NCBI GenBank assembly: GCA_003695015.1
Contig: RFJD01000110.1
Span: forward strand, 1-15,366
Direction: 5' to 3'
Length of the DNA: 15,366 nt
From: Verrucomicrobiota bacterium
GTDB lineage: Bacteria; Verrucomicrobiota; Verrucomicrobiia; Limisphaerales; J093
In this document: positions 7,131 through 15,366 of the stretch, one piece after another
Layout: every line of letters begins with the position of its first letter
Position numbering within the stretch: the stretch's first letter is position 1
Position numbers and translations under genes: made by a program
Notes under the pieces: model-generated
The model's database searches: none
Told to the model about the DNA's origin: nothing
The model's input: only the letters and a program-made list of their open reading frames with translations

Positions 7131-10100
7131 ATGAAACCCAACTTGTCGTTTCGTCCCTTGATGGGGCGATCTTGCGGGCTCTTGCTGGCGGCGGGACTGA
7201 GCCTGGGTTCCGTCCATGCCACCGTGCGGGAAGCCGCCTGGTTGCAGGGCAACCTCCTCGAGGACGGCTCCGCCGTTCTGGTCAGTGACATCCCGGCCTC
7301 GATCCAATGGAACCTCCGTTCCTCGATCGATCCGGATGTGTTCGAGCATGACTTCAACAACCCCACGCAGTTGATCGTCAAGCAGGACGGCGATTACCTG
7401 GTGGCGGCCACGCTGCCGGTCCAGAGCACCTCCGGCGACCGGCCCACGCCGGCGATCGAGGTGTACGTCAACGGCGCTCCCGTTCCCGGGGCGATCAGTC
7501 AGTGCGGCTACGTGCGCAACCTTTCCAACCACAACGAGTCCTCCGACCACCTCCATGTCCTGGCAGCCGGCCTGAAGGCGGGCGACGTGATCGAGCTGAA
7601 GGCGTACAAGGTGGCGGGCATCACGGTGCCGCTGACTCTGCAGACGGCCAGCCTCTACGTGGAACGCGTCACGCCCGATCGCGCGGTCTTTGCCGCCACC
7701 TCGGCCGGGCCCACCGACGATCCCAACCTGCTGCGCAATTTCGCCAACGGCGATGTTCCGGCCGAACTGCCGTGGACCGGCGTGCGCAAGGATGCCGGGT
7801 TCACCCACAACGACGGACAGACGCTCATCACGCTCGATGCGGCCGGTGACTACCTGGTCTTCGTCAACATCCCGTTGGAAGGAACGGTGCAACGCGCTTC
7901 GGTGGGACTGGAGATTCTGCTCAACCAAAACTTCAGCGCGCCGGTCGGCTACGCCCAGCAGGGCTACATTCGCAACGCCAGCGGGCACACCGAGTCATCC
8001 CTCCATTACGCGGGCGTGATCCGGGTCGATTCCCCCGGCACCACCCTCATGGTGCAGACCCTCAAACGGGGCGGCCAAGACGGCACGATCACCATCCAGA
8101 CCGACAAGGTGGCCTCCATCTACATCGAGAAGCTCGGCGGCAGCGGTCTGTTCACCTCCACGGCCACCGAGGTGGACAACGACACGCCCAACGATTGGAA
8201 CCCGGTGGACAAGGCCGCCATCCGCTGGCGGGCGCCGCTGAGCCTCGACGGCGCGGTTTACGGCCACACGCCCGACGGCACCGAGATCACCATCAAGCAG
8301 CCGGGCGATTATCTGCTGGTGTACAACGACTCGGTCGAGCAGGCCGGCACCGCCCGCAGCAACAACCGGATCACCGTCGAGGTCAACGGCGTGCCCCAGC
8401 CGGGTGCCGAAACCAAATCGCACTACATTCGGAATTCGAATGGCCACCAGCACTCTTCGGGCGCCTTGGTGTACCTGTTGGAGGGATTGCAGGCCAACGA
8501 CGTCGTCACCCTCAGCACTCAACGTGAAGCGGCCGGCGGTGTCGTGGGATTGCCGGCCACCTTCGACGACTTCGTCTTCCCCGAGGAGGTGGCGCGGGTG
8601 AGCCTCATCCGCAAACCGGCGTGGACGCCCGATCCCGCCAATCCCGCCCCGCCGCGTTTGGTGCAGTTCGGCGGCGACTACTACGGCTTCAACGCCGTCC
8701 TGCAGGATTTGGGACTGGCGGTGAACCCGGACACCATCACGGCAGAAGTGGACGGCCAGGACATCACGGCCGATCTCACCGTGAGCAAGGACGGCGTGCG
8801 CACCCAGGTCGGGTTCACCTATGCCCTGACCGCCATCCCGCCCGCCGGCAGCGCGCATCAGGTGGTGCTGCGGTTCAACGACACGGCCGATCCGCCGCAA
8901 TCGCACGAAGTGAGCGTGGGCTTCCTGGTGAGCACGCCCTTCGTGGCGGTGCCCCCGGAGTATGCGGTGCAGAACGTGGACCGGAATGCCCCGGGCTTTG
9001 TCGCCCACGTGACCCAGATCAGCACCGAGCAAAGCGGTTCCGGCCATTTGCACGGCAACACGATCGACGGCGCCAACCGCCAGATCGCCGGTGAATTCAC
9101 CGATCCGAACACCGGCCAGCCCTATTTCAACGAGGCGGACACCTCGGGGGCCACCACCTGGCACATCACCCCCATCGATGTGCCCGGCATCATCAACTTC
9201 GAGCAGGACGCCGACGGCGACGGCATCCCCGGGCCGGCCGGCAACCTGGTCGCCCCGGATTATCCGGACGAACCGATCCCCGGCATTCCGGGGGTGCTGC
9301 TGAGCTATGACGGCATCGCCGCGGAGTTCCTGACGTACCTCGAGTTCCCGGCCGGCATGCACACCTTGGGCGTCAACAGCGATGACGGGTTCCAAGTCAC
9401 GCTGGGTCCCAACGTGAAGGACGTCCTCGGCCTGGTGCTGGGCGAGTTCGACGGCGGCCGGGGCGCGGCCGACACGTTGTTCAACGTCCTGGTGCCGGAA
9501 GCCGGGGTGTATCCGGTGCGCCTGCTCTGGTTCGAGGGCACCGGCGGCGCGAGTGTCGAATTCTTCAGCGTCGTGGACGGTGAGAAGATCCCGATCAACG
9601 CCAACGATCCGCGGGCCATCAAGGCCTACCGCGCCGGCGACGTCCGGCCCTACATCAGCCGGATCGACAACCCGGACGGCACCATCTCCCCGACCATTGG
9701 CTTCGACATCACCGACGGCGAGGTGGCGGTCGTGGACGGCAGCGTGAAGCTGATGCTCGACGGCGTCGAGGTGGCCCCGACGGTCACCAAGGTGGGCAAC
9801 GTGACCACCGTGGTCTTCGACAACGGCGGTCCTTTCGCCCCCGGGCAGCACGTGGCCGTGCTGAGCTACGACGAGGCCAGCAGCCCGGTCGTCACCCGCA
9901 CCGTCGAAATGCCCTTCCGCGCTCCGGGCGGTCTGATGGCCGTGCTCGAGGACGGCCCCATCGCCTACTGGCGACTGGGCGAGACCGAAGGGGTGGAGGC
10001 TTACAGCGAGGTGGGCGACAACCTCACCAGCAGCTACGTCAACCACCCCGTCCTGGGCCAACCGCGGATCGTCGTCGGGGACACGGCGACTTGCGTGCTC

Positions 10101-11012
10101 TTCGAGAGCGAGCGGGACAGCCACGTGGACATCCCGGACCATCCGGACATCAACAACCGGTCGGGCAATCCGGGCTGGAAGTACAAGACCGTCGAGCTGT
10201 GGTTCAAGGCCCGGAACCTGCCGACCAACGACCCGTTGTGGGACAACGCGCCGGAGCATCTGACCAAGACCCAGGTGCTCTACGAGCAGGGCGGCATCAC
10301 CCGCGGCATCAGCATCTACATCCGCGGCACCCAACCGGGCCCGAACCCCGCCCAGGCCGAGCTGTGGATCAACACCCTCAATCGCGCCGAGGAAGCGTGG
10401 GGCGGCTCGATGCCCTATGACGCCACCGACGCCAGTGGGAACATCCTCAGCCCCAACGGCGATCCGGTGGCCGTTCACACCACCATCGAGGCCGGCAAGC
10501 TCTACCACTTGGTGGCGGTGATCGAGGGCGACGACTCCGCGCCGGACAGCTTCAACGGCACGCTGAAGGGCTACCTCAACGGCCAGTTGTTCGGCACCGC
10601 CACCGGGGTGCACATCCTCTACAACCACACCGACGACGTGGCCATCGGCGCCCGCAACGAGGAGTGCCCGTTCCATGACTTCATCTACAACGGGACGTGG
10701 AACTCCGAGTTCTACAACCTGGGCGATCTGCTGGGCTTCGACGGTTGGATCGGTCACGTGGCCCTGTACAACACGGCCCTGAGTCCCGAGCGCATCCAGG
10801 TCCACTACACCGCCGGCACCACCGAGGTGCCCATCGGCGGCCAGGGTGGCATCAAGACCTTCTCGTTTGCCGATGGCGTCCTGACCATCGAATACGAGGG
10901 CACCCTCAAGTCGGCCCCGGCGGTGACCGGTCCGTGGACCCCGGTCGAGGGCGCCACCTCGCCGTACCAAACCGCCACCAGCGAAGCGGCGCGGTTCTTC
11001 CTGGCGGAATAA
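7131..11012 (+). CDS. Large secreted multidomain protein: three tandem beta repeats, PA14-like, Ig-like and LamG-like domains
   Basis: The 1293-residue exported protein has a signal peptide at 1-30 (cleavage after VHA). Three tandem repeats follow at about 31-180, 182-335 and 338-495. Each has a GDYL motif (Y89, Y241, Y394) and, exactly 38 residues later, a Y-(V/I)-R-N motif (Y127, Y279, Y432), so the period is 152-153. They resemble C1q/TNF-type jelly rolls, which is inference. A DADGDGIP calcium-binding-like loop lies near 693-700. A PA14-like region spans about 726-820, including NSDDGFQVTL and FDGGRGAADT. An Ig-like segment spans about 835-930, and a LamG-like lectin fold about 935-1230. 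The C-terminal module (about 1240-1293, with GPWTPVEGATSPY) matches endings common on Verrucomicrobial exported proteins. No catalytic motif was found; carbohydrate or surface binding is likely. ATG 7131 fits the signal peptide; the in-frame GTG at 7080 would add 17 residues. An intrinsic terminator follows. Confidence 0.92.
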   Translation: MKPNLSFRPLMGRSCGLLLAAGLSLGSVHATVREAAWLQGNLLEDGSAVLVSDIPASIQWNLRSSIDPDVFEHDFNNPTQLIVKQDGDYLVAATLPVQSTSGDRPTPAIEVYVNGAPVPGAISQCGYVRNLSNHNESSDHLHVLAAGLKAGDVIELKAYKVAGITVPLTLQTASLYVERVTPDRAVFAATSAGPTDDPNLLRNFANGDVPAELPWTGVRKDAGFTHNDGQTLITLDAAGDYLVFVNIPLEGTVQRASVGLEILLNQNFSAPVGYAQQGYIRNASGHTESSLHYAGVIRVDSPGTTLMVQTLKRGGQDGTITIQTDKVASIYIEKLGGSGLFTSTATEVDNDTPNDWNPVDKAAIRWRAPLSLDGAVYGHTPDGTEITIKQPGDYLLVYNDSVEQAGTARSNNRITVEVNGVPQPGAETKSHYIRNSNGHQHSSGALVYLLEGLQANDVVTLSTQREAAGGVVGLPATFDDFVFPEEVARVSLIRKPAWTPDPANPAPPRLVQFGGDYYGFNAVLQDLGLAVNPDTITAEVDGQDITADLTVSKDGVRTQVGFTYALTAIPPAGSAHQVVLRFNDTADPPQSHEVSVGFLVSTPFVAVPPEYAVQNVDRNAPGFVAHVTQISTEQSGSGHLHGNTIDGANRQIAGEFTDPNTGQPYFNEADTSGATTWHITPIDVPGIINFEQDADGDGIPGPAGNLVAPDYPDEPIPGIPGVLLSYDGIAAEFLTYLEFPAGMHTLGVNSDDGFQVTLGPNVKDVLGLVLGEFDGGRGAADTLFNVLVPEAGVYPVRLLWFEGTGGASVEFFSVVDGEKIPINANDPRAIKAYRAGDVRPYISRIDNPDGTISPTIGFDITDGEVAVVDGSVKLMLDGVEVAPTVTKVGNVTTVVFDNGGPFAPGQHVAVLSYDEASSPVVTRTVEMPFRAPGGLMAVLEDGPIAYWRLGETEGVEAYSEVGDNLTSSYVNHPVLGQPRIVVGDTATCVLFESERDSHVDIPDHPDINNRSGNPGWKYKTVELWFKARNLPTNDPLWDNAPEHLTKTQVLYEQGGITRGISIYIRGTQPGPNPAQAELWINTLNRAEEAWGGSMPYDATDASGNILSPNGDPVAVHTTIEAGKLYHLVAVIEGDDSAPDSFNGTLKGYLNGQLFGTATGVHILYNHTDDVAIGARNEECPFHDFIYNGTWNSEFYNLGDLLGFDGWIGHVALYNTALSPERIQVHYTAGTTEVPIGGQGGIKTFSFADGVLTIEYEGTLKSAPAVTGPWTPVEGATSPYQTATSEAARFFLAE
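7221..8615 (+). repeat. Three tandem domain repeats of about 152 codons inside the large secreted gene
   Basis: The repeat is visible at protein level: approximate units are 7221-7670, 7674-8135 and 8142-8615. GDYL is followed 38 residues later by YxRN in all three, and then by a serine/histidine patch (HNESS, HTESS, HQHSS). Each unit ends in a similar strand (SLYVERV, SIYIEKL, RVSLIRK). DNA identity between the units is low, so the duplications are old. Confidence 0.85.
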
Positions 11013-11040
11013 CCCACAGCCACACGCTGACCTCCTCCCC

Positions 11041-11072
11041 GGGAGCCGGGCCCTGCGCCCGGCTCCTTTCTT
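11041..11072 (+). terminator. Rho-independent terminator after the large secreted gene
   Basis: A perfect 10-bp stem, GGAGCCGGGC (11042-11051) with GCCCGGCTCC (11057-11066), encloses the 5-base loop CCTGC. It is followed by TTTCTT. It begins 29 bases after the stop at 11012 and separates this gene from glnD. Confidence 0.82.
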
Positions 11073-11178
11073 GGGCGGATGGGACCCCGGTCCGCCGGCC
11101 CGAAAGAGTGTGGCGGGCCGATGTGGCGGCCGCCGCGGCGCTTGCGCCACCGGGGTGGGGTTCCTAAGTTGCCGGCGC

Positions 11179-13983
11179 ATGGCGAGCCTGCAGGAACAGA
11201 TTCAGGCGGATGCCCGGGAGCGATTGGTGCTGCCGCCGGGGCGCCGGCCGATCGACGAGTTGGAGCGCTACCGCAGGTTTCTCGAATTCGAGAATCACCG
11301 GTTGAAGCTGGCGCATCGCGACGGCCGCTCCGGTCTGGAAATCTGCCGGGCCAGGGCGTTCGCCTTGGACTGCCTGCTGCAGCATTTGATGGAGGCTGCC
11401 CGGGCGTACTACGTCACCACGGCCGGCGCTCCGCCGGCCCGGACCGCCTTGGTGGCGGTTGGGGGCTATGGCCGGGCGGAACTGTGCCCCCACTCGGACC
11501 TGGACCTCCTGTTCCTGCACGACCTGCCCCATACGCCGCGGAGCGCGCACCAGGTCGCCGCCCGGGGCCTGCCGTTTCTCGAGCTCTTCGACGGGAGCAC
11601 GCTGTTGTTCGACCTGTTCCCCAAGCTGGGGCAGTCGGTCCGCAACGTGGCCGAGTGCGTCGAATGGGCGAACCAGGACCTCCGGACGAAGACGGCGTTG
11701 ATCGAATCGCGGCTGGTCTGGGGCGACCGCGAGCTTTACGAGGAGTTGGAGAAAGCGGTGCGGGTCCGCTGCATTCGGGGCCGGGAGGAGGAGTACATCC
11801 GGGAACGGTTGGCCGACCAGGAAGCCCGGCGGGAGAAGTACGGCAACACCCCCTGTCTGCAGGAACCGCACGTCAAGAATGGCTGCGGGGGGCTCCGGGA
11901 TTACCAGAACCTCATCTGGATGGCCCATTTCCGGTTCGGCTGCCGCACGATGGCCGAGCTGGCGAAGCGCGGGCTGGTCACCGAGGAGGAGTGCCGGCAG
12001 CTCAATGAGGCCTACGATTTCCTGTTGCGGGCCCGCAACGAGCTGCACTTCCACACCGGACGCGCGGAGGACGTGTTGAAGCGGCCGCTGCAGCCGGCGG
12101 TGGCCCGCAACCTCGGCTACTTGGAGCGGTCGCTGGCGCGGCGCATCGAACGTTTCATGAGCGACTACCTGCGCCACGCCCGGAACATCCATCTGCTGAC
12201 GCGGACGGTCGAGCAGCGGCTGGCCTGGATGCCCCAGCCGCGCCGGCTGCCGACGTTGCGGCAGTTTCTCCATCATCGACGCCGCCGGAGGGGCCGGGTC
12301 GTGGACGGCTTCAGGTTCGTGGACGGGCAGGTGTTCCCGGCCAACTCACGGATCTTCGTCGAGGATCCGGCCCGGCTCATGCGCGTCTTCCAGCAGAACC
12401 AGTTGCGGGGCGCCTCGCTTTCGCCGGAGATGGCGGCCTTGATCCGGCAGTCACTCGCCTTGGTGACCCCGAAGTTTCGGGCCGACCCCCACGTGCACGA
12501 GACGTTCCTGGAAATCCTGGGTCACCGGGGGGCGGTGGCGCCGGTGCTGCGGGAGATGCACGAGGTGGGGTTGCTCGGGAAGTTCATCCCGGCTTTCGGC
12601 CGGATGACCGTGCGCGTCCAGCACGAGTTCTTCCACATCTACACGGCGGATGAGCACACCTTGATGAGCTTGGAGAAGCTGGACGCGCTGTGGACCACGG
12701 CCGACGAGTCGCTGGGGTTCTATCGCGAGCTGTTCCAGGAAGTCGAGCGGCCGGAGCTGCTCTACCTGGCCCTGTTGCTGCACGACGTCGGCCGGACGCG
12801 GGAGGTGCGGGAGCACGCCAAGCGCGGCGCCCGGATCGCGGCCTCGGTGGCCCGGCGGTTGGGGCTCAGTTCGGCCGATGTGGACACGGTGGCGTGGCTG
12901 GTGCGGCATCACGGGTTGCTGGCGCAGGCGGGGTTGCGACTGGACTTGAGCGATCCGGCCCAAGTGCGGCGGCTGGCGGAGCAGGTCGGCCACGAGGAAA
13001 ACCTCCGGATGCTCACCCTCCTGACGGTGGCCGACACCCGGGCCACCAGCCGCACGTTGTGGAACGGATTCAAGGATTCGGCCCTGCGCCGGGTGTTTGC
13101 GGCCGTGTGGCGAAGCCTCAAGGGCGAACCGGTCGAGCAGCTCGAGGAACGGCGCCAGCAGTTGAAGCGGGAAGTGCGCCGGTATCTCACGACACGGATC
13201 GGCGAGGACGAGGTCGAGGCCCATTTTGGGAATCTGCCGGAACACTACTTCGCGTCCCGGCAGGCCGGCGAGATCGCCGCCGACATCGAGCTGGTCCATG
13301 ACTTCCTGGAGGCCCAACAGGATCCCGGGGCGAATGCCTTGGAGCCGGTGGTGGTCTGGCGCGAACTGCCGCACCGCGGTTGCTCGCAGGTCAAGGTGTG
13401 CGGTTGGGACCTGCCCGGGGCCCTGAGCCGGATCGCCGCCGCCCTGAGCCTGGCCGGCATCAACATCCTCAGCGCCCGCGCCTTCACCCGGACCGAGGGC
13501 ATCCTGCTGGATTCGTTCCTGGTGCTGGATGCCGACACCGGCGAGCCGGTCCGGCCGCGCGTCCAGGAACGCTGCACCCGGCTGTTGCGGCAGATTCTCG
13601 GCAGGCGGGAAAACCCCGTGGAATGCCTGCGTCGGTGTCGCCAACGACCGGCCAACGCCCCGAGGATCGCGGATCGGGCCTGGTTGCCGGTCGAGATCCG
13701 CTTCGACAACGACACCGTGCCGGGCCGGACCTTGATCGAAATCCAGGCCCCCGACCGGATGGGGTTGCTCTGCGCCATCCTGAGTGTGTTCGCCGAGGAG
13801 GAAATCGACATCCAACTGGCGCGCATCTCGACCGAGCTGGGTGCGGCGATCGACGTCTTCCACGTCCGGGACAAGGCGGGGAAGCCAATCGACGACCCGG
13901 CGCGGCAGGCGAAGTTGCGGGAGCGCCTGCGGCAGGCCATCGAAGGCGTTCCGGCTCCGGCGGCGGCGCCGGCGGTGGGGTGA
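11179..13983 (+). CDS. glnD: GlnD, bifunctional PII uridylyltransferase/uridylyl-removing enzyme
   Basis: The cytoplasmic nitrogen sensor uridylylates PII at low glutamine and deuridylylates it at high glutamine. At 934 residues it is near the upper family length. The nucleotidyltransferase motif GGYGRAELCPHSDLDLLFLH starts at G95, with catalytic D107 and D109. The GlnD-specific central region follows. The HD phosphohydrolase domain has H535-D536 in LLLHDVGRTREVREH and a later RHHG. The stretch VADTRATSRTLWNGF is typical of GlnD. Two C-terminal glutamine-sensing ACT domains lie at about 738-810 (WDLPGALSRI) and 850-920 (DRMGLLCAIL). ATG 11179 was chosen because conserved sequence starts soon after; upstream codons in frame run through the preceding leader. 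No clear Shine-Dalgarno is visible. No glnB or glnA is in the window, so the gene seems to stand alone. The linker after the HD motif departs from the proteobacterial HDIAKGRGGDHS pattern. Confidence 0.97.
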   Translation: MASLQEQIQADARERLVLPPGRRPIDELERYRRFLEFENHRLKLAHRDGRSGLEICRARAFALDCLLQHLMEAARAYYVTTAGAPPARTALVAVGGYGRAELCPHSDLDLLFLHDLPHTPRSAHQVAARGLPFLELFDGSTLLFDLFPKLGQSVRNVAECVEWANQDLRTKTALIESRLVWGDRELYEELEKAVRVRCIRGREEEYIRERLADQEARREKYGNTPCLQEPHVKNGCGGLRDYQNLIWMAHFRFGCRTMAELAKRGLVTEEECRQLNEAYDFLLRARNELHFHTGRAEDVLKRPLQPAVARNLGYLERSLARRIERFMSDYLRHARNIHLLTRTVEQRLAWMPQPRRLPTLRQFLHHRRRRRGRVVDGFRFVDGQVFPANSRIFVEDPARLMRVFQQNQLRGASLSPEMAALIRQSLALVTPKFRADPHVHETFLEILGHRGAVAPVLREMHEVGLLGKFIPAFGRMTVRVQHEFFHIYTADEHTLMSLEKLDALWTTADESLGFYRELFQEVERPELLYLALLLHDVGRTREVREHAKRGARIAASVARRLGLSSADVDTVAWLVRHHGLLAQAGLRLDLSDPAQVRRLAEQVGHEENLRMLTLLTVADTRATSRTLWNGFKDSALRRVFAAVWRSLKGEPVEQLEERRQQLKREVRRYLTTRIGEDEVEAHFGNLPEHYFASRQAGEIAADIELVHDFLEAQQDPGANALEPVVVWRELPHRGCSQVKVCGWDLPGALSRIAAALSLAGINILSARAFTRTEGILLDSFLVLDADTGEPVRPRVQERCTRLLRQILGRRENPVECLRRCRQRPANAPRIADRAWLPVEIRFDNDTVPGRTLIEIQAPDRMGLLCAILSVFAEEEIDIQLARISTELGAAIDVFHVRDKAGKPIDDPARQAKLRERLRQAIEGVPAPAAAPAVG

Positions 13984-14089
13984 TCCGCCCCGGAAAGCCG
14001 GCGCTTCGCCCCGGGACCGGCGCGATCCGTCCCCCGCAGCCTTGAGGGTTGCGAGCTAATCCGTCACTTTAGGCCCGCTTTTATCCGGC

Positions 14090-14109
14090 CGGAGTCCTTG
14101 CGGGCTCCG
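14090..14109 (+). promoter_or_regulatory. Hairpin ten bases before the cytochrome start codon
   Basis: CGGAGTCC (14090-14097) can pair with GGGCTCCG (14102-14109), 8 bp with one G-U pair, around the loop TTGC. There is no T-run, so it is not an intrinsic terminator. It lies where a ribosome would bind and could affect translation of the downstream gene. The rest of the 136-base gap after glnD holds no recognisable promoter. Confidence 0.25.
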
Positions 14110-14119
14110 CTCCCGAACG

Positions 14120-15366
14120 ATGAGTTTGAAGGCGTCATCTTCCGTGCCCGGTCGGCGCGCTGCGCGCCGCGGCCGGGCGGTGGGTCCGCGACTGCGGTGG
14201 TGGTTGGTCGTGCTGCTGGTCCTCACCGGCCTGCTCGGCGCCAACTCGGTTTACTTGGCGGCGGTGAGTCTGGCGGAATGGTTGAGCGGCCGGCTGCTGC
14301 AGAACTGGTTTTATCAGATCATGTTCCTGGCCCACCTGGGGCTGGGTTTGCTGCTGTTGCTGCCCTTCGTGGTGTTTGGTGCCGGTCACGTGTGGGCGGC
14401 GCGGTATCGGCCGAACCGCCGGGCCACGCGCCTCGGGTGGGCGCTGATGATCGCCGCGGTGGTGTTGTTGGGCACGGGGGTGGCGCTGATGCGGGTCGAG
14501 GGTTTCGAGCTGAAAAACCCGGAGCTGCGGGCGGTGACGTATTGGGCGCATGTGGTGACGCCGCTGGCCGTTGTCTGGCTCTACCTGCTTCACCGGTTGG
14601 CCGGCCCGCGCATCCGCTGGCGCTGGGGCGCGGGGTGGGCGGCGGCCATGGTGGTGTTGGTCGGCGGCATGGCGTGGATGCACACGCGCGATCCGCGCTT
14701 GTGGCGGGTGCGGACGCCGGAGGAGGGCGAGCGTTATTTCGAGCCGTCACTGGCCCGGACGGCCACCGGCAACTTCATCCCGGCCCGCACGCTGATGATG
14801 GACGAGTACTGCAAGGAGTGCCATGCCGACGCCTACGAGGGTTGGTTCCACAGCGCCCATCATTTCAGCTCGTTCAACAACCCGGTCTATCTGTTCAGCG
14901 TGCAGGAGACGCGTCGGGTGCTGATGGAGCGGGACGGCAACGTGAAGGCTTCGCGGTGGTGCGCCGGCTGCCACGATCCGGTGCCGTTTTTCAGCGGTGC
15001 GTTCGACGATCCGGACTACGACGTCGTGGCCGACCCGACGGCCCATGCCGGCATCACCTGCACGGCGTGCCATTCGATCGTGGACGTGCATTCGACGGTG
15101 GGCAACGGCGCCTACACGATCGAGGAACCGCTGCACTACCCGTTCGCCTTCAGCACGAACCGGGTGTTGCGGTTCCTGAACCGGCAGTTGATCAAGGCGC
15201 GGCCGGAGCTGCACAAACGGACCTTCCTCAAGCCGTTGCACCGGACCGCCGAGTTCTGCTCGGTCTGCCACAAGGTCAGCCTGCCGGGCGAGTTGACCCA
15301 CTACAAAGAGTGGCTGCGGGGGCAGAACAGCTACGACAGCTTCCTGCTGAGCGGCGTCTCCGGCCA
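14120..15366 (+). CDS. Membrane-anchored multiheme c-type cytochrome with b-type-like membrane domain, C-terminus beyond the window
   Basis: The frame is open from ATG 14120 to the right edge (415 residues seen). After an Arg-rich cytoplasmic start, five hydrophobic helices lie at about 27-49, 63-91, 105-124, 140-160 and 170-188. Histidines H72 and H90 in helix 2 and H144 and H158 in helix 4 (the latter H-X13-H, as in diheme b cytochromes) could bind b hemes. The following domain is predicted periplasmic. It carries four CXXCH heme-c sites: CKECH 231-235, CAGCH 281-285, CTACH 314-318 and CSVCH 380-384, with more possible beyond the edge. Arrangement and spacing recall cytochrome c554-like electron carriers. 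The likely role is moving electrons from the quinone pool to periplasmic acceptors. Acceptor and pathway cannot be told. No Shine-Dalgarno is visible; an upstream hairpin is listed separately. Confidence 0.9.
   Translation, partial: MSLKASSSVPGRRAARRGRAVGPRLRWWLVVLLVLTGLLGANSVYLAAVSLAEWLSGRLLQNWFYQIMFLAHLGLGLLLLLPFVVFGAGHVWAARYRPNRRATRLGWALMIAAVVLLGTGVALMRVEGFELKNPELRAVTYWAHVVTPLAVVWLYLLHRLAGPRIRWRWGAGWAAAMVVLVGGMAWMHTRDPRLWRVRTPEEGERYFEPSLARTATGNFIPARTLMMDEYCKECHADAYEGWFHSAHHFSSFNNPVYLFSVQETRRVLMERDGNVKASRWCAGCHDPVPFFSGAFDDPDYDVVADPTAHAGITCTACHSIVDVHSTVGNGAYTIEEPLHYPFAFSTNRVLRFLNRQLIKARPELHKRTFLKPLHRTAEFCSVCHKVSLPGELTHYKEWLRGQNSYDSFLLSGVSG

Noticed and set aside
6051..7988. Minus-strand open frame of 645 codons across the pseudopilin gene
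   Set aside because: It runs antisense to the prepilin motif gene and the start of the next, across the intergenic region, with no domain signal.
7995..11180. Minus-strand open frame of 1061 codons opposite the large secreted gene
   Set aside because: The plus-strand frame has a signal peptide, LamG and PA14-like motifs and a terminator. The antisense product is compositionally odd (H, V, G, R rich) with no recognisable motif.
12451..13863. Minus-strand open frame of 470 codons inside glnD
   Set aside because: GlnD motifs are continuous on the plus strand; this is a GC-bias shadow.
14042..14077. Possible sigma-70 promoter (TTGAGG or TTGCGA) before the cytochrome gene
   Set aside because: No -10-like hexamer lies 16-18 bases downstream of either candidate.
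1..15366. tRNA genes, CRISPR arrays, insertion sequences, integrases, frameshifted genes
   Set aside because: None was seen. The genes are intact, and composition is even across the window.

Overview
The window is GC-rich bacterial chromosome, with third codon positions strongly biased to G or C. No mobile element, RNA gene or CRISPR array was seen. The organism is most likely a member of the Verrucomicrobiota. The clues are a pseudopilin-like protein with an H-X9-DG motif, a very large secreted protein built from PA14-like and LamG-like modules with a GPWTPVEGATSPY-type C-terminus, and a membrane multiheme cytochrome. All of these are common in that phylum. The assignment is an inference from gene content, because no marker gene such as 16S rRNA is present.

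Layout. Positions 5804 to 1 (minus strand) hold a tight co-directional run. In transcription order it is a secreted SMP-30/gluconolactonase-like beta-propeller, a secreted repeat protein full of WPFYG-like motifs, MlaE-type permease, MlaF-type ATPase and MlaD-type MCE protein. After a 105-base gap comes a DUF554 membrane protein that runs off the left edge. The MlaE-MlaF-MlaD trio is a complete inner-membrane core of a phospholipid transport system. The two secreted genes upstream of it are not standard members of such operons.

Positions 5805-6179 form a divergent intergenic region with a perfect 6-bp inverted repeat, GGTCAA-N9-TTGACC. To its right on the plus strand are a pseudopilin-like gene (6180-7049) and a 1293-residue secreted multidomain protein (7131-11012). 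Both have the same AC-rich 10-mer just before the start codon and no Shine-Dalgarno sequence. The large gene ends at a convincing intrinsic terminator.

glnD (11179-13983, PII uridylyltransferase/uridylyl-removing enzyme) follows. Last is the 5' part of a gene (14120 to the right edge) that fuses a five-helix membrane domain, carrying paired histidines of b-heme type, to a periplasmic multiheme c domain. Four CXXCH motifs are visible before the window ends.

The least explained element is the WPxY repeat protein at 3239-4807. It has a roughly 20-residue repeat, is probably exported, and sits immediately before mlaE.
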